NCBI RefSeq assembly: GCF_002975405.1
Contig: NZ_PCPS01000001.1
Location: forward strand, 744,001-808,000
Direction: 5' to 3'
DNA length: 64,000 nucleotides
DNA from: Arthrobacter sp. MYb229
GTDB lineage: Bacteria > Actinomycetota > Actinomycetes > Actinomycetales > Micrococcaceae
Below the pieces are notes generated by a model. It had not been told where the DNA came from. It made no database searches and saw only the letters and a program-made list of their open reading frames with translations. Positions 47,169-55,828 of the stretch are shown here, piece by piece. Each line of letters begins with the position of its first letter. The first letter of the stretch is position 1. The position numbers and the translations under genes were made by a program.

Positions 47169-48065
47169 CTATTCGTCTTCCGCTAAAAATTCTGGGAGTC
47201 TCACCATGCCCTCTTGAGCTACGGTTGCGACCAGTTCGCCGGCAGCATTGAAGACCTGCCCGGTGCCGAGTCCCCGAGCCGAAGAAGCGCTCGGTGATCG
47301 CAGGACATAGAGCAGCCACTCGTCGGCTCGGAATTCGCGATGCCACCACATGGCATGATCCAGGCTGGCGATGCTCAGGCCACGATGAATCCAACTGACG
47401 CCATGGCCTCGGAGCACCGGTTCAAGCAGCATGTAGTCGCTGGCGTAGGCCAGAGCGGCGCGGTGCAACATCGGATCATCGGGCATCGGGGCGGTGGTGC
47501 GCATCCATACCGCTGCCATGGGCTCGTGCTGGTCATAGCCTGGAAGATAAACCGGTTCGGTGATGTGGCGCATGTCGAACGGCCTCTCGTAGGCCCATTC
47601 GCGAGCAACCGGGTGGTCGAACTTCCCGATGATTTCCGCCGTTGTGCGCAATGTTTCCGGGGCCGGCACTTCAAATGGCACCGGATCGTGATGATCCAGG
47701 CCGGATGCAGGTTCCTGGAAAGAAGCAATCATGGACAGGATGGGCACGCCGTTTTGATAGGCATGTACTCGTCTCGCCGAGAATGAGCGGCCGTCGCGCA
47801 GCCGCTGGACACCGAAGGTGATGTTCTGCGATGCATCACCTGGACGTAGGAAGTAGCCATGCATTGAATGAATTGCCCGTCCCGCGGGAACGGTGCGCGA
47901 TCCAGCCACCACGGATTGGGCCAAGACCTGGCCACCGAAGACTCGGGTTCGAGACTGCTTGGGCGTATGACCGATGAAGATATCTTCATCCGTACGCGCC
48001 CGGTCTTCTCCGTCTAGATCCAAGAGATCTAGCAGGATCTGAGTAGTGCCTAGTTCCTCTGTCAC
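47169..48065 (-). CDS. tesB: Acyl-CoA thioesterase II (TesB family)
   Basis: Double-hotdog thioesterase cleaving acyl-CoA to fatty acid and CoA; 298 aa. Motifs RVFGGQVLAQSVVAGSRTV with HSMHGYFLRPGD near residue 62 and the second hotdog LDHAMWWHREFRADEWLLY near 246 are TesB-like. GTG 48065 has AGGAGT upstream and yields TEELGTTQILLDLLDL as the N-terminus; an in-frame extension to 48161 has no family support. Stand-alone gene. Confidence 0.93.
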   Translation of the reverse strand: MTEELGTTQILLDLLDLDGEDRARTDEDIFIGHTPKQSRTRVFGGQVLAQSVVAGSRTVPAGRAIHSMHGYFLRPGDASQNITFGVQRLRDGRSFSARRVHAYQNGVPILSMIASFQEPASGLDHHDPVPFEVPAPETLRTTAEIIGKFDHPVAREWAYERPFDMRHITEPVYLPGYDQHEPMAAVWMRTTAPMPDDPMLHRAALAYASDYMLLEPVLRGHGVSWIHRGLSIASLDHAMWWHREFRADEWLLYVLRSPSASSARGLGTGQVFNAAGELVATVAQEGMVRLPEFLAEDE

Positions 48066-48220
48066 GATAATGACTCCTTGACGTGCTTTCGATGACTTTG
48101 AAAACTCTATCGTGAGAAGTGTCAAGAATCTCGCGACAGCACCGCAGGACAGTGCCGGCATATGACGAAAATGCTTGCGTGCACCGGATGATTAGGATCA
48201 AGTCATGAGACGATTGCACT

Positions 48221-48880
48221 ATGGTCAGTGACGCACTTGTTTTTGAAGATTCCAATTCAGTCAGCGATTTAGCCAACCTGCTGAGCAGGGCAAAGGCAAT
48301 CGAAGATGACGGAGCCTTGCTGACCGCACGAGGCACTGCCCTTGCGGTGTATGTTCCGGTGCTAGTCCCGGCAGAGCTAGGCCAGGGCGATTACACCATT
48401 CTTGGTATGCGTGTGCATCGGTTGGCCGTGGAGGGCGCGGTAAATGCATGCTATTCCTTCTCCGCAATTCAGGATCGCCTGGCGCGAATGGGCGAAGCAT
48501 CCACCGAATTCGTGTTACCGCCAGTGGAAGAGAATCCCAGGTGGGCGGCTATTACCGTGCCAATGGCTGGATGGGAAGATGCTGGGAGCGTTCCTGATGA
48601 CGTGCTATCCGCAGCCACGCAGACAGGTATCGACGCGGTGGCCCAAGCCTTGCCTGCCAATCCGGGGAAACCTGTCGTAGCGCAAATCCGCCAGCGGATT
48701 TGGTCTTCCGAGTTGGAGAACACCGAGCCTCGTCTGCCGCTTGGCGCCGCCTTCGCGATGCATGCCTTGGGATTCCTGACCCCGGGCGGCGAAAGCCGTG
48801 TACTGCGTCAGGGGAACTGGATTCGAGTCAGCAACGGACTGGGACATGTGCTGCTGCGCCGTTCGGCCCTGCTTGCTTAA
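48221..48880 (+). CDS. Conserved-looking protein of unknown function
   Basis: I do not recognise this 219-aa protein. Codon use matches that of its neighbours, and it ends just before a terminator, so it is very likely real. It is acidic, soluble, with no signal peptide or membrane segment. It is rich in small residues with short beta-strand-like blocks (YVPVLVP, AITVPMAGW), a DAVAQALPANPGKPVVAQIRQRIW stretch near 140 and a glycine-rich C-terminal half. No cysteine clusters or nucleotide motifs. It lies between tesB and the osmC-glbO pair, divergent from tesB. Confidence 0.75.
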   Translation: MVSDALVFEDSNSVSDLANLLSRAKAIEDDGALLTARGTALAVYVPVLVPAELGQGDYTILGMRVHRLAVEGAVNACYSFSAIQDRLARMGEASTEFVLPPVEENPRWAAITVPMAGWEDAGSVPDDVLSAATQTGIDAVAQALPANPGKPVVAQIRQRIWSSELENTEPRLPLGAAFAMHALGFLTPGGESRVLRQGNWIRVSNGLGHVLLRRSALLA

Positions 48881-48887
48881 AAAGTGA

Positions 48888-48916
48888 AATCCGCGCCGGC
48901 AGCACCGGCGCGGATT
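48888..48916. terminator. Terminator after the 48221 gene
   Basis: Perfect arms AATCCGCGCCGG and CCGGCGCGGATT with a five-base loop; it lies between convergent genes, so it can also serve glbO. Confidence 0.85.
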
Positions 48917-48929
48917 GCCACTAGGGAAT

Positions 48930-49430
48930 CTAACTTGATGCGTTGAGCAAGGAATGCGCCGCGCGATCAAAATATTCTCGCAGCGTCTCGGCATGGAGCA
49001 TTGGTAGCTCCAGCTGATCGATAGCCTTGTTCATATGCCCGAGCCAGACATCTCGATTATGCGGGTTGACGAGGTAAGGCATGTGGCGCATGCGTAGGCG
49101 TGGATGCCCGCGGTGCTCCGAGTAGGATGTCGGGCCGCCCCAGTACTGCTCGAGGAACAGCTGTAAACGAATTTGCGCCGGGTAGAGATCCTTCTCCGGA
49201 TACATTTCCCGGAACTGCGCATCTTCTGCAACGGAGGCATAGAAGTTTTTGCTCAGCTGCGCAAAAACTTCGCGGCCGCCTACCTCCTCGTAGAAGGTTC
49301 CGGCGTAGTCGGACGGATCCACCGGTGCCTGAGCCAATTGCAGGAATTCTTCACTTGACGGACCGGTAACCACCGGATTGGTCATGGGATCCCGTTTCAC
49401 GGTGTGGGGCAGTGGGTTCAAATCGCTCAT
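48930..49430 (-). CDS. glbO: Truncated haemoglobin, group II (GlbO-like)
   Basis: 2/2 haemoglobin binding oxygen or NO; 166 aa from ATG 49430. The globin core runs from YEEVGGREVFAQLSKNFYASV (about 47-67) to the C-terminus, with LEQYWGGPTSYSEHRGHPRLRMRHMPY near 98, containing the proximal His, and Trp(G8) in RDVWLGHM. AGGAAAG precedes ATG 49430; ATG 49385 with GGGA is a second choice, removing a 15-residue tail. It lies 16 bases after osmC, suggesting joint defence against peroxides and NO. Confidence 0.92.
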   Translation of the reverse strand: MSDLNPLPHTVKRDPMTNPVVTGPSSEEFLQLAQAPVDPSDYAGTFYEEVGGREVFAQLSKNFYASVAEDAQFREMYPEKDLYPAQIRLQLFLEQYWGGPTSYSEHRGHPRLRMRHMPYLVNPHNRDVWLGHMNKAIDQLELPMLHAETLREYFDRAAHSLLNASS

Positions 49431-49446
49431 GGGTACTTTCCTGAAA

Positions 49447-49914
49447 TTATGCGGCAACTGGTTCATGGAGAACCGGAAAATTCACGGATCTAGCGATGAA
49501 ACATACCTTATTGGCTTGCTGGTGGAGGGAATCCGCGAGTTCTCGTTGGGACTCATCGGCTAACTGAACCTGCGGGCGGAGAATCACTTCGGTAAATTCG
49601 CCACTGTTATCTCGGTTCAACTTCAAGCTACCGGAAGCCTGATCCTGATAGCTGGTGACAACTACTCCGTGGGTCACGGCTACATGGAGATAGGAGAGCA
49701 TATGGCATTGGCTCAAGGCCGCCAATAAGAGCTGTTCGGGGTTCCAGCGATCGGGACTGCCATGAAAAGTCGGATCGGCCGTGCCCGCGATGTCGGGTAG
49801 CCCGTCCGCGCGGATGAGGTGCTCACGGCCGTAGTCACGATAGCTGGTGGTGCCAGCTCCGCGATTACCCGTCCACTCTATCTCTACCTGATAGCTGTGC
49901 TGCGAGAGGTCCAT
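49447..49914 (-). CDS. OsmC/Ohr-family peroxiredoxin
   Basis: 155-aa hydroperoxide reductase-type protein. Both reactive cysteines are there: one in LLAALSQCHMLSYLHVA near residue 76 and one in NKVCFIARSVNFPV near 140. ATG 49914 has GGGAGAA upstream; the longer open frame runs through the inverted repeats and overlaps pepN, so it is not used. It probably detoxifies organic hydroperoxides. First gene of the osmC-glbO pair; the upstream region has nested inverted repeats. Confidence 0.92.
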   Translation of the reverse strand: MDLSQHSYQVEIEWTGNRGAGTTSYRDYGREHLIRADGLPDIAGTADPTFHGSPDRWNPEQLLLAALSQCHMLSYLHVAVTHGVVVTSYQDQASGSLKLNRDNSGEFTEVILRPQVQLADESQRELADSLHQQANKVCFIARSVNFPVLHEPVAA

Positions 49915-49944
49915 GCTGCTATTCTCCCACCCTTTAAAATGCTT

Positions 49945-50023
49945 GTGGTGTGCGGTGTGGCACAATGACTGGTTTCCGTACCTACTAGGTACCATAACCC
50001 CATCGAGCCATGCCGCACACCAC
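49945..50023 (-). promoter_or_regulatory. Nested inverted repeats between pepN and osmC
   Basis: Outer arms GTGGTGTGCGG (49945-49955) and CCGCACACCAC (50013-50023) enclose 57 bases, inside which GTACCT-ACT-AGGTAC (49978-49992) is a second perfect dyad. They could form the pepN terminator, or a promoter/operator of osmC. No T-run follows the outer stem. Confidence 0.5.
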
Positions 50024-50039
50024 TGGGGCACACTAAAAG

Positions 50040-52586
50040 TTAAGCTCCGGTGTCCGTGGCCCGCGCGGCCAGCGCCCGAACCACATCTGCTTTGCATTCA
50101 ACCAGCAGCCGGCGCATGGCCGGATGCTTTTCACCTAGCGTCGACAAGAACACATCGGTGCGTTCGATGGTCTGCGGAGAGACCATCGAGGTGGGGTAGA
50201 AGCCGAGCACGATCTGCTTCGCCATTTCATGGGAAAAATTCTCCCACGCATTGACCAGCAGATTAAAGTAATCCTCGGTGTAGCTTTCGAGCAGCGAGTT
50301 GTCATGGGCAATATTGAATCCGGATATCACCGCTCCTTGCTGATCATTGGATAGTGTCGCCGAAGTGGCTGCGGCAAAGGCCTCGGCCTTCGCCTCGGCT
50401 GTTGGACTAGCTGCCCGGGCAGTGAACCAGTTTGCCTTGCCCTTGGCGGTGTCGTCGCTTGCGAGCATCGCGTCGAGAGCTTCCCCGTCCAGGCGAGACC
50501 CTGCAGACAACGCGATCGCCAGGGACCAGCGCAGATCGGTGTCGAGGGTAAGACCCTGCAACAGCACCGTGCCGTTGAGCAAGCCGGCCACCTGGTCGAG
50601 CTGGGCCGCGGTGCGTGAACGATGCGCAAACGCCTTGGCGAACTGAAGCTGGGCATCGGAACCGGCTTCGGCCCGCTGCGCCAATTCCCACAGGCGATCG
50701 GCGGCTTGCACCGAAATTTCCTTGGCTTTGTCGCCAGCTACGTAGTAATCCATCGCAGTATTCAACTGGCGCAACAGCACCATGATTACCGAGGAATCAA
50801 TTTCGTGCCCGATATTGTTGAGCAGCAGTTGCACGTAGGCGCTGGCCGGGGTCTCAGCATCGCGCACGGCATCCCAAGCTGCGCTCCACACCAAGGTGCG
50901 TGGCAGCGACTCGGTGAAGTCCTTCAGGTGCTCAATTGCGGTAGCCAGCGAGAGCTCGTCCAGACGGATCTTGGTGTAGGTCAGGTCATCGTCGTTAAGC
51001 AAGACCAGATCGGGGCGCTGCATTCCTACAAGCGCTGGAACCTCGGTGGCCGGGCCAGCAACATCGAGCTCCTCACGGTGTACGCGCACGACCTTGCCCT
51101 GCTCATCTAGGGTGTAGAAACCCACCGCCAGCCGGTGCTTGCGCAATGTTGGGAACTGCTCGATGGCCGACTGGTTAATGGTGAAGCCGGTGATGCGTCC
51201 GGACTCATCGGTGGAGATGTCCGCCTTCAAAGTATTCACGCCGGCGGTCTCCAGCCAGGATGTGCCCCAATCGTTCAAATTACGCCCGCTAGCCGACTCA
51301 AGCTCGGTCAGCAGGTCAGGTAGCTCGGTGTTGGACCATGCATGTTTTTTGAAATACTCGCGTACACCGGCCATGAACTCTTCTTGGCCAACGAAGGCCA
51401 CCAGCTGGCGTAGCACCGAAGCGCCCTTGGCGTAGGTGATGCCGTCGAAGTTGACTTCCACATCTTCCAAATCGTTGATCTCGGCAACGATCGGATGGGT
51501 GCTCGGAAGCTGGTCCTGGCGGTAGGCCCAGTTCTTTTCCATGATGTTGAAGGTGGTCCAAGAGCTGGTGAACTCGGTATTCTGTGCCGCGGCAAGGGTC
51601 GACATGAACTCCGCGAAGGATTCATTGAGCCAGAGGTCATTCCACCACTTCATGGTGACCAAGTCGCCGAACCACATATGGGCCAGTTCGTGCAGGATGG
51701 TGATCGCTCGGCGTTCCACCATGGCGTGGGTCGGACGGGAGCGGAAGATGTATTCTTCGAGGAAGGTCACGGCTCCAGCGTTCTCCATGGCCCCCGCATT
51801 GAATTCCGGTACGAACAGCTGATCGTACTTTTCAAACGGGTATGCCACTCCGAAGTTCTTTTCATAGAACTCGAATCCCTGACGAGTGATGGTGACGATA
51901 TCTTCGGTATCCAAATACTGCATCATCGAGGCGCGGGCAAAGACTCCAAGCTCAATGGTGCGGCCATCGGCCGAGACCAGCGAGTCCCGTGCAACCTCGT
52001 AGGGTCCAGCGATTAGCGCGGTGATGTAGCAAGAGATGCGTTGAGTGGCAGGGAAATCCCAACGTGAGTCCTGGCCATCGACCACTGGCTGGGGAGTTGG
52101 CGCGTTTGAAACTACGTTCCACTTCGTCGGGGCCTTCACCGAAAACTGGAAGGAAGCCTTAAGATCCGGCTGTTCGAATACGGCGAACATGCGGCGGCAG
52201 TCGGCGACCTCAAACTGGGAGTAGAGGTATACCTCCTGGTCGACTGGGTCTACGAATCGGTGCAGTCCCTCGCCGGTATTCATATAGCGCGCATCGGCGT
52301 CGATCACCAGCACGTTCTGTGCCGCGAGTTCTGGAAGCTGGATCCGTACCCCGTCGGCGACGACCGTTGGGTCCAGCTCGGTGCCGTTGAGGTTCACCGA
52401 GCGGACGGTGTCGGTGATCGCGTCGATGAAGCTGCTTGCTCCCGGGGTCGCGGTGAAACGGACGGTGGTGCGGGACGTGAATACGCGGTCGCCCTGGGTT
52501 AGATCCAGACTCACCTCGTAGCTGTCGACATTGATCAGGTTCGCGCGTTCGTTTGCTTCGGCGCGCGTGAGGTTCATTCCGGGCAT
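50040..52586 (-). CDS. pepN: Aminopeptidase N (M1 zinc metallopeptidase)
   Basis: Cytosolic M1 aminopeptidase removing N-terminal residues from peptides; 848 aa. The exopeptidase motif GAMEN lies near residue 264, the zinc site HELAHMWFGDLV begins near 296 and the third ligand Glu lies in WLNESFAE about 18 residues later. The C-terminal ERAP1-like domain fills residues about 520-840. ATG 52586 (MPGMNLTRAEA) is supported by GGAGAG; an in-frame ATG at 52619 would add 11 residues. It is divergent from rpiB. Confidence 0.96.
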   Translation of the reverse strand: MPGMNLTRAEANERANLINVDSYEVSLDLTQGDRVFTSRTTVRFTATPGASSFIDAITDTVRSVNLNGTELDPTVVADGVRIQLPELAAQNVLVIDADARYMNTGEGLHRFVDPVDQEVYLYSQFEVADCRRMFAVFEQPDLKASFQFSVKAPTKWNVVSNAPTPQPVVDGQDSRWDFPATQRISCYITALIAGPYEVARDSLVSADGRTIELGVFARASMMQYLDTEDIVTITRQGFEFYEKNFGVAYPFEKYDQLFVPEFNAGAMENAGAVTFLEEYIFRSRPTHAMVERRAITILHELAHMWFGDLVTMKWWNDLWLNESFAEFMSTLAAAQNTEFTSSWTTFNIMEKNWAYRQDQLPSTHPIVAEINDLEDVEVNFDGITYAKGASVLRQLVAFVGQEEFMAGVREYFKKHAWSNTELPDLLTELESASGRNLNDWGTSWLETAGVNTLKADISTDESGRITGFTINQSAIEQFPTLRKHRLAVGFYTLDEQGKVVRVHREELDVAGPATEVPALVGMQRPDLVLLNDDDLTYTKIRLDELSLATAIEHLKDFTESLPRTLVWSAAWDAVRDAETPASAYVQLLLNNIGHEIDSSVIMVLLRQLNTAMDYYVAGDKAKEISVQAADRLWELAQRAEAGSDAQLQFAKAFAHRSRTAAQLDQVAGLLNGTVLLQGLTLDTDLRWSLAIALSAGSRLDGEALDAMLASDDTAKGKANWFTARAASPTAEAKAEAFAAATSATLSNDQQGAVISGFNIAHDNSLLESYTEDYFNLLVNAWENFSHEMAKQIVLGFYPTSMVSPQTIERTDVFLSTLGEKHPAMRRLLVECKADVVRALAARATDTGA

Positions 52587-52852
52587 TGGGCTCTCCGTCT
52601 TGAGGCGATGAAGTGACATCGCCGCAGTTTCTGAAACGAATATTGAATAACTTCCTCCATTGTGTCACTGGCAACGGGGGAGCACGCAAGTCCTTGACCG
52701 CAAAATTTTTATGACTGGCAAAATAGTGCGTGCTCACATGAGGTGTCACAGACACTGCGAAACATCGCAGAGTTAGATTCTATGTCCGGTGGGTCGCTAA
52801 GCTTGAGGGAGCATTAAACCGGCTTTCCTCCCAACGAATGAGGCAATAAAAC

Positions 52853-53326
52853 ATGCGCGTGCATATCGCCACTGACCACGCAGGTCTGGAACTGAGCGAC
52901 TTCTTGGTCAAGCACCTCACGGACCGAGGGTACGAAATGGTCAATCACGGGCCGAAAGCCTATGACCCCGAAGATGATTACCCAGCTTTCTGCATTAACG
53001 CGGCTCAAGCTGTCGTCGCGGATCAGCGCGCGGGCTTAGACGCCTTGGGTATCGTCCTCGGTGGGTCGGGCAATGGGGAACAGATCGCTGCGAACAAGGT
53101 CGAAGGCGTGCGCGCAGCGCTAGCGTGGAACCTTGATACCGCGAAGCTTGCTCGCGAGCACAATGATGCAAATGTCATCGCGGTTGGCGGACGCCAGCAC
53201 TCGGTGGTGGAAGCCGCTGAATTAATCGAAGCATTCCTGGCTGAACCTTTTAGCGACGCCGAACGTCATGTGCGCCGCATCGGTAAGATCGCCTCGTATG
53301 AAACAACCGGCGAGGTTATCGACTAA
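52853..53326 (+). CDS. rpiB: Ribose-5-phosphate isomerase B
   Basis: Interconverts ribose 5-phosphate and ribulose 5-phosphate, completing the pentose phosphate set encoded by the tkt operon; 157 aa. MRVHIATDHAGLELSDFL at the start and GIVLGGSGNGEQIAANKV near 67 are RpiB-like. The active-site Cys of the E. coli type is Ser here (GGSGNGE), with the adjacent Glu available as base, as in mycobacterial RpiB. nei follows after two bases. Confidence 0.95.
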   Translation: MRVHIATDHAGLELSDFLVKHLTDRGYEMVNHGPKAYDPEDDYPAFCINAAQAVVADQRAGLDALGIVLGGSGNGEQIAANKVEGVRAALAWNLDTAKLAREHNDANVIAVGGRQHSVVEAAELIEAFLAEPFSDAERHVRRIGKIASYETTGEVID

Positions 53327-53328
53327 CA

Positions 53329-54297
53329 GTGCCTGAAGGACATTCCCTGCATCGCCTGTCCCGCCAATTCGACGATGTCTTTGGTGGGCAGGCGGTCCAG
53401 GTTACTTCGCCCCAAGGGCGCTTTGCTTCAGATGCCGCTCGCATTGACGGCCACGAGCTAGAGCACGCCTTCGCCAAAGGGAAGCAACTGTTTTGCCGCT
53501 TCTCAAACGACCTATATCTGCGGGTGCATTTAGGCCTCTATGGGGCTTTCGATTTTGGCGGCGACAGCCTATTCGCTGGTGCTTCGTCCATCGGTGCTCC
53601 ACGACGCATGGGCGAGCGTGAAGCCCGCATGCAGGAGACTGCGTCATACTCCGGACCGCCTGTTCCAATCGGCGCGGTCCGTGCTCGCATCGTGTCCAAG
53701 CACGGCTGGGCAGATCTGCGTGGACCCACCGCATGCGAAGTTTTGGACATCGATCAGGTGCAACGGCAGCTAGCCAAGCTTGGACCAGATCCTCTGGCGG
53801 GGGCATCGGCCCGTTTTCAAGCTTCCAAGGGGCAGGTGGAACCAGGTGGAGACCAGCGATACTTGGATGCAGGGCTCAGGGAATTTCGAGTGAATCTCGC
53901 GCGCACCAGCACTCCCATCGGCGTAGCGTTGATGAATCAGAACGTGATCAGCGGTGTTGGGAATATTTATCGCGCCGAGGCGCTATTCCGCAATCGTGTT
54001 TCCCCAACCCTTCCGGCCAACCAACTTTCCGGGCGAACCGCCAACAAATTGTGGTGGGATCTTGTCGCCATCATGGAGGACGGGGTCCGCGATGGAAAGA
54101 TCATTACTACTCGTGAAGAAGATCGCGAACCTGAAGGCGTGCTCTGGCCGGACAGCGCCTACTACGTTTATCAGCGTCAGGGGATGGGCTGTCGCAAGTG
54201 CGCGGGGAGCATACGGCTCGAAGAAGTAGCTGGTCGGAAACTGTACTGGTGTCCGCGGTGCCAGAAGTTGCCGCGCAGCAAGGACGTTTCACGCTAA
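53329..54297 (+). CDS. nei: Fpg/Nei-family DNA glycosylase (endonuclease VIII-like)
   Basis: Base-excision glycosylase/AP lyase for oxidised bases; 322 aa. Mature N-terminus PEGHSLHRL has the catalytic Pro and Glu. The helix-two-turn-helix NVISGVGNIYRAEALF lies near residue 205, and the C-terminal zinc finger has CRKC and CPRC pairs near 285 and 307. A basic insert is present near residues 80-105. GTG start, two bases after rpiB; the rpiB-nei order is found also in mycobacteria. Nei rather than Fpg is favoured by PEGH in place of PELPE. Confidence 0.93.
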   Translation: MPEGHSLHRLSRQFDDVFGGQAVQVTSPQGRFASDAARIDGHELEHAFAKGKQLFCRFSNDLYLRVHLGLYGAFDFGGDSLFAGASSIGAPRRMGEREARMQETASYSGPPVPIGAVRARIVSKHGWADLRGPTACEVLDIDQVQRQLAKLGPDPLAGASARFQASKGQVEPGGDQRYLDAGLREFRVNLARTSTPIGVALMNQNVISGVGNIYRAEALFRNRVSPTLPANQLSGRTANKLWWDLVAIMEDGVRDGKIITTREEDREPEGVLWPDSAYYVYQRQGMGCRKCAGSIRLEEVAGRKLYWCPRCQKLPRSKDVSR

Positions 54298-54485
54298 GCA
54301 TCTGGATGCTTGGGTGCGGATTAACTCAGGAGATTCTGGCCCCTCGGCGTGTTTATCACCTTGCCGGGCTCCACGTGGTGCTATAGAGGATGTGTCCAAG
54401 TCGGAACCCAAATCAGCCGATTTGCATGGACCTAGATTTATGGTCTAGACTAAATTCTGTTCGCGGCGATGAAGTCACGAAATGT

Positions 54486-54559
54486 GGGGATGTAGCTTAG
54501 TGGTAAAGCCTTAGTCTTCCAAACTAATGATGCGGGTTCGATTCCCGTCATCCCCTCCA
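54486..54559 (+). tRNA. tRNA-Gly(UCC)
   Basis: Acceptor GGGGATG/CATCCCC, D stem GCTT/AAGC, anticodon loop CTTCCAA (UCC, reads GGA), T arm GCGGG-TTCGATT-CCCGT, encoded CCA. A strong terminator follows four bases later. Confidence 0.97.
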
Positions 54560-54562
54560 AAT

Positions 54563-54593
54563 AAAAAGGTCCCGCTGATGCGGGGCCTTTTTT
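54563..54593 (+). terminator. Intrinsic terminator of tRNA-Gly
   Basis: Arms AAAAAGGTCCCGC and GCGGGGCCTTTTTT around TGAT, with a U-run; it can also end transcription of the convergent VOC-type gene because A residues precede it. Confidence 0.92.
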
Positions 54594-54614
54594 GCGTCGA
54601 TGCTCGAGTGATGC

Positions 54615-55052
54615 CTACACCACGCAGAATTCATTTCCTTCGGGATCTGCAAGAACCACATGATCCAGTTCACCATTAATGCAGTGCCGCGCCAGTTCAC
54701 TAGCCCCCAGGCCCATAAGCAGCCCAACCTTCTCTTCGATCCGTTGCCGGCGCAAGTGTGCGGGCTGATTCCGCCCCAAGCCAACTTTCAGATCTAGATG
54801 AATCCGGTTCTTTGCGATCTTCCCTTCCGGGACCTTTAGCATCGAAATTTGCGGACCTTCGCCTGTAGGGTCGCAAATCGCGGCCCCGTCATCCCATTCG
54901 TCCTCTGGAACATCGCAAGCGATAAGCCAGTCGGTCCAAGAGGTGAACTCCGATGGCGGGGGAGCGTCCGCATAATCAAGCGCCGCTTTCCAGAATTTTG
55001 CTTGCTCCACCGGTGAGTTGCAGTCAAAGGTCAGTGCCCAAGTAGTTGCCAT
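54615..55052 (-). CDS. VOC-superfamily (glyoxalase-like) protein
   Basis: Soluble protein of 145 aa resembling the glyoxalase/bleomycin-resistance-like group: ATTWALTFDCNSPVEQAKFWKAAL at the start, ISMLKVPEGKIAKNRIHLDLKV in the middle and the end LDHVVLADPEGNEFCVV. ATG 55052 gives the family N-terminus; a longer open frame upstream crosses tandem repeats and lacks family character. No function can be given beyond the fold. Confidence 0.85.
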   Translation of the reverse strand: MATTWALTFDCNSPVEQAKFWKAALDYADAPPPSEFTSWTDWLIACDVPEDEWDDGAAICDPTGEGPQISMLKVPEGKIAKNRIHLDLKVGLGRNQPAHLRRQRIEEKVGLLMGLGASELARHCINGELDHVVLADPEGNEFCVV

Positions 55053-55434
55053 ACGGCGATCGTAGTCCCGATCGCTTGACTGCGCGGAGTCTATGGATGG
55101 TCCCGTCCCGTCCCGTGCGGTGCGGTGCGGTTCGGCGGCTTCAGCCATCGTGGAACTTGCTGGATGATTTGAGTGCAAAAGCGATGAAAAACGTTCAAAT
55201 TTCCTGTTACTCACCTCACCTTTTTCGCTGATTTACGCTAAAAAGAGACGTCAAGGCGGTAAATTCCGCGTAAATTCGCTGAAGTTGTTGATAATTGCCA
55301 GCAGGATGCCGATTTTGCATTTAGCGCGAACCCGTGTAAATTTATTTCTTGTGATCACGCAGGGATAACAAAAACCCAGCAGCGATTCACAAGATGTTGA
55401 CTCAGGTGAAAAGGGATTTTCACTAGGAGTTCAA
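55053..55434. other. Gene-free interval with short tandem repeats
   Basis: 382 bases between the VOC-type gene (minus) and tRNA-Pro (plus). It holds the pentanucleotide repeats at 55101-55135 and an AT-rich segment near 55190-55390. The tRNA promoter probably includes TTGACT at 55397-55402. No open frame is credible. Confidence 0.5.
55101..55135. repeat. Two adjoining pentanucleotide tandem repeats
   Basis: Three units of TCCCG followed by four units of GTGCG (the last GTTCG), 35 bases in all, about 50 bases upstream of the VOC-type start. Such tracts may slip during replication. Confidence 0.75.
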
Positions 55435-55509
55435 CGGGGTATAGCTCAGCTTGGCTAGAGCGCGCGCTTTGGGAGCGTGAGGTCGCAGGTTCGAATCCTG
55501 TTACCCCGA
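55435..55509 (+). tRNA. tRNA-Pro(UGG), copy 1
   Basis: Acceptor CGGGGTA/TACCCCG, D stem GCTC/GAGC, anticodon stem CGCGC/GCGTG with loop TTTGGGA (UGG, reads CCA), T arm GCAGG-TTCGAAT-CCTGT. CCA is not encoded. Differs from copy 2 mainly by the A7-U66 pair. Confidence 0.95.
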
Positions 55510-55666
55510 CTCATGAAATAAAAAAACTTCGGTTTATATCTCATGAAATCGAGAACTAAATATAATTTAGCTCTGGTGATCACCGGAAACTGTGAAAGGT
55601 TAGCGGTATGCATCACAAACGATTAGTGGATAAAGGATAACTCAGGTTAGACTAATCACTGCTAAT

Positions 55667-55741
55667 CGGGGTGTAGCTCAGCTTGGCTAGAGCGCGCGCT
55701 TTGGGAGCGTGAGGTCGCAGGTTCGAATCCTGTCACCCCGA
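55667..55741 (+). tRNA. tRNA-Pro(UGG), copy 2
   Basis: Same anticodon and body as copy 1, but the acceptor is CGGGGTG/CACCCCG (G7-C66 pair), a paired change. CCA is not encoded. A terminator begins 12 bases downstream. Confidence 0.95.
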
Positions 55742-55752
55742 CTCTGTCGAAT

Positions 55753-55786
55753 AACCCCGCAACGCCACCATGTTGCGGGGTTTTTT
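55753..55786 (+). terminator. Intrinsic terminator after the tRNA-Pro genes
   Basis: Arms AACCCCGCAAC and GTTGCGGGGTT around an eight-base loop, with a run of six T. Confidence 0.93.
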
Positions 55787-55828
55787 GCAGATCAGACCTA
55801 ATTCTTAGACACTCAGGAGTACAACGCT

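Noticed and set aside
55510-55560. Direct repeat CTCATGAAAT flanking 20 bases after tRNA-Pro copy 1
   Set aside because: Ten bases only; no element between the copies, so not taken as a target-site duplication.
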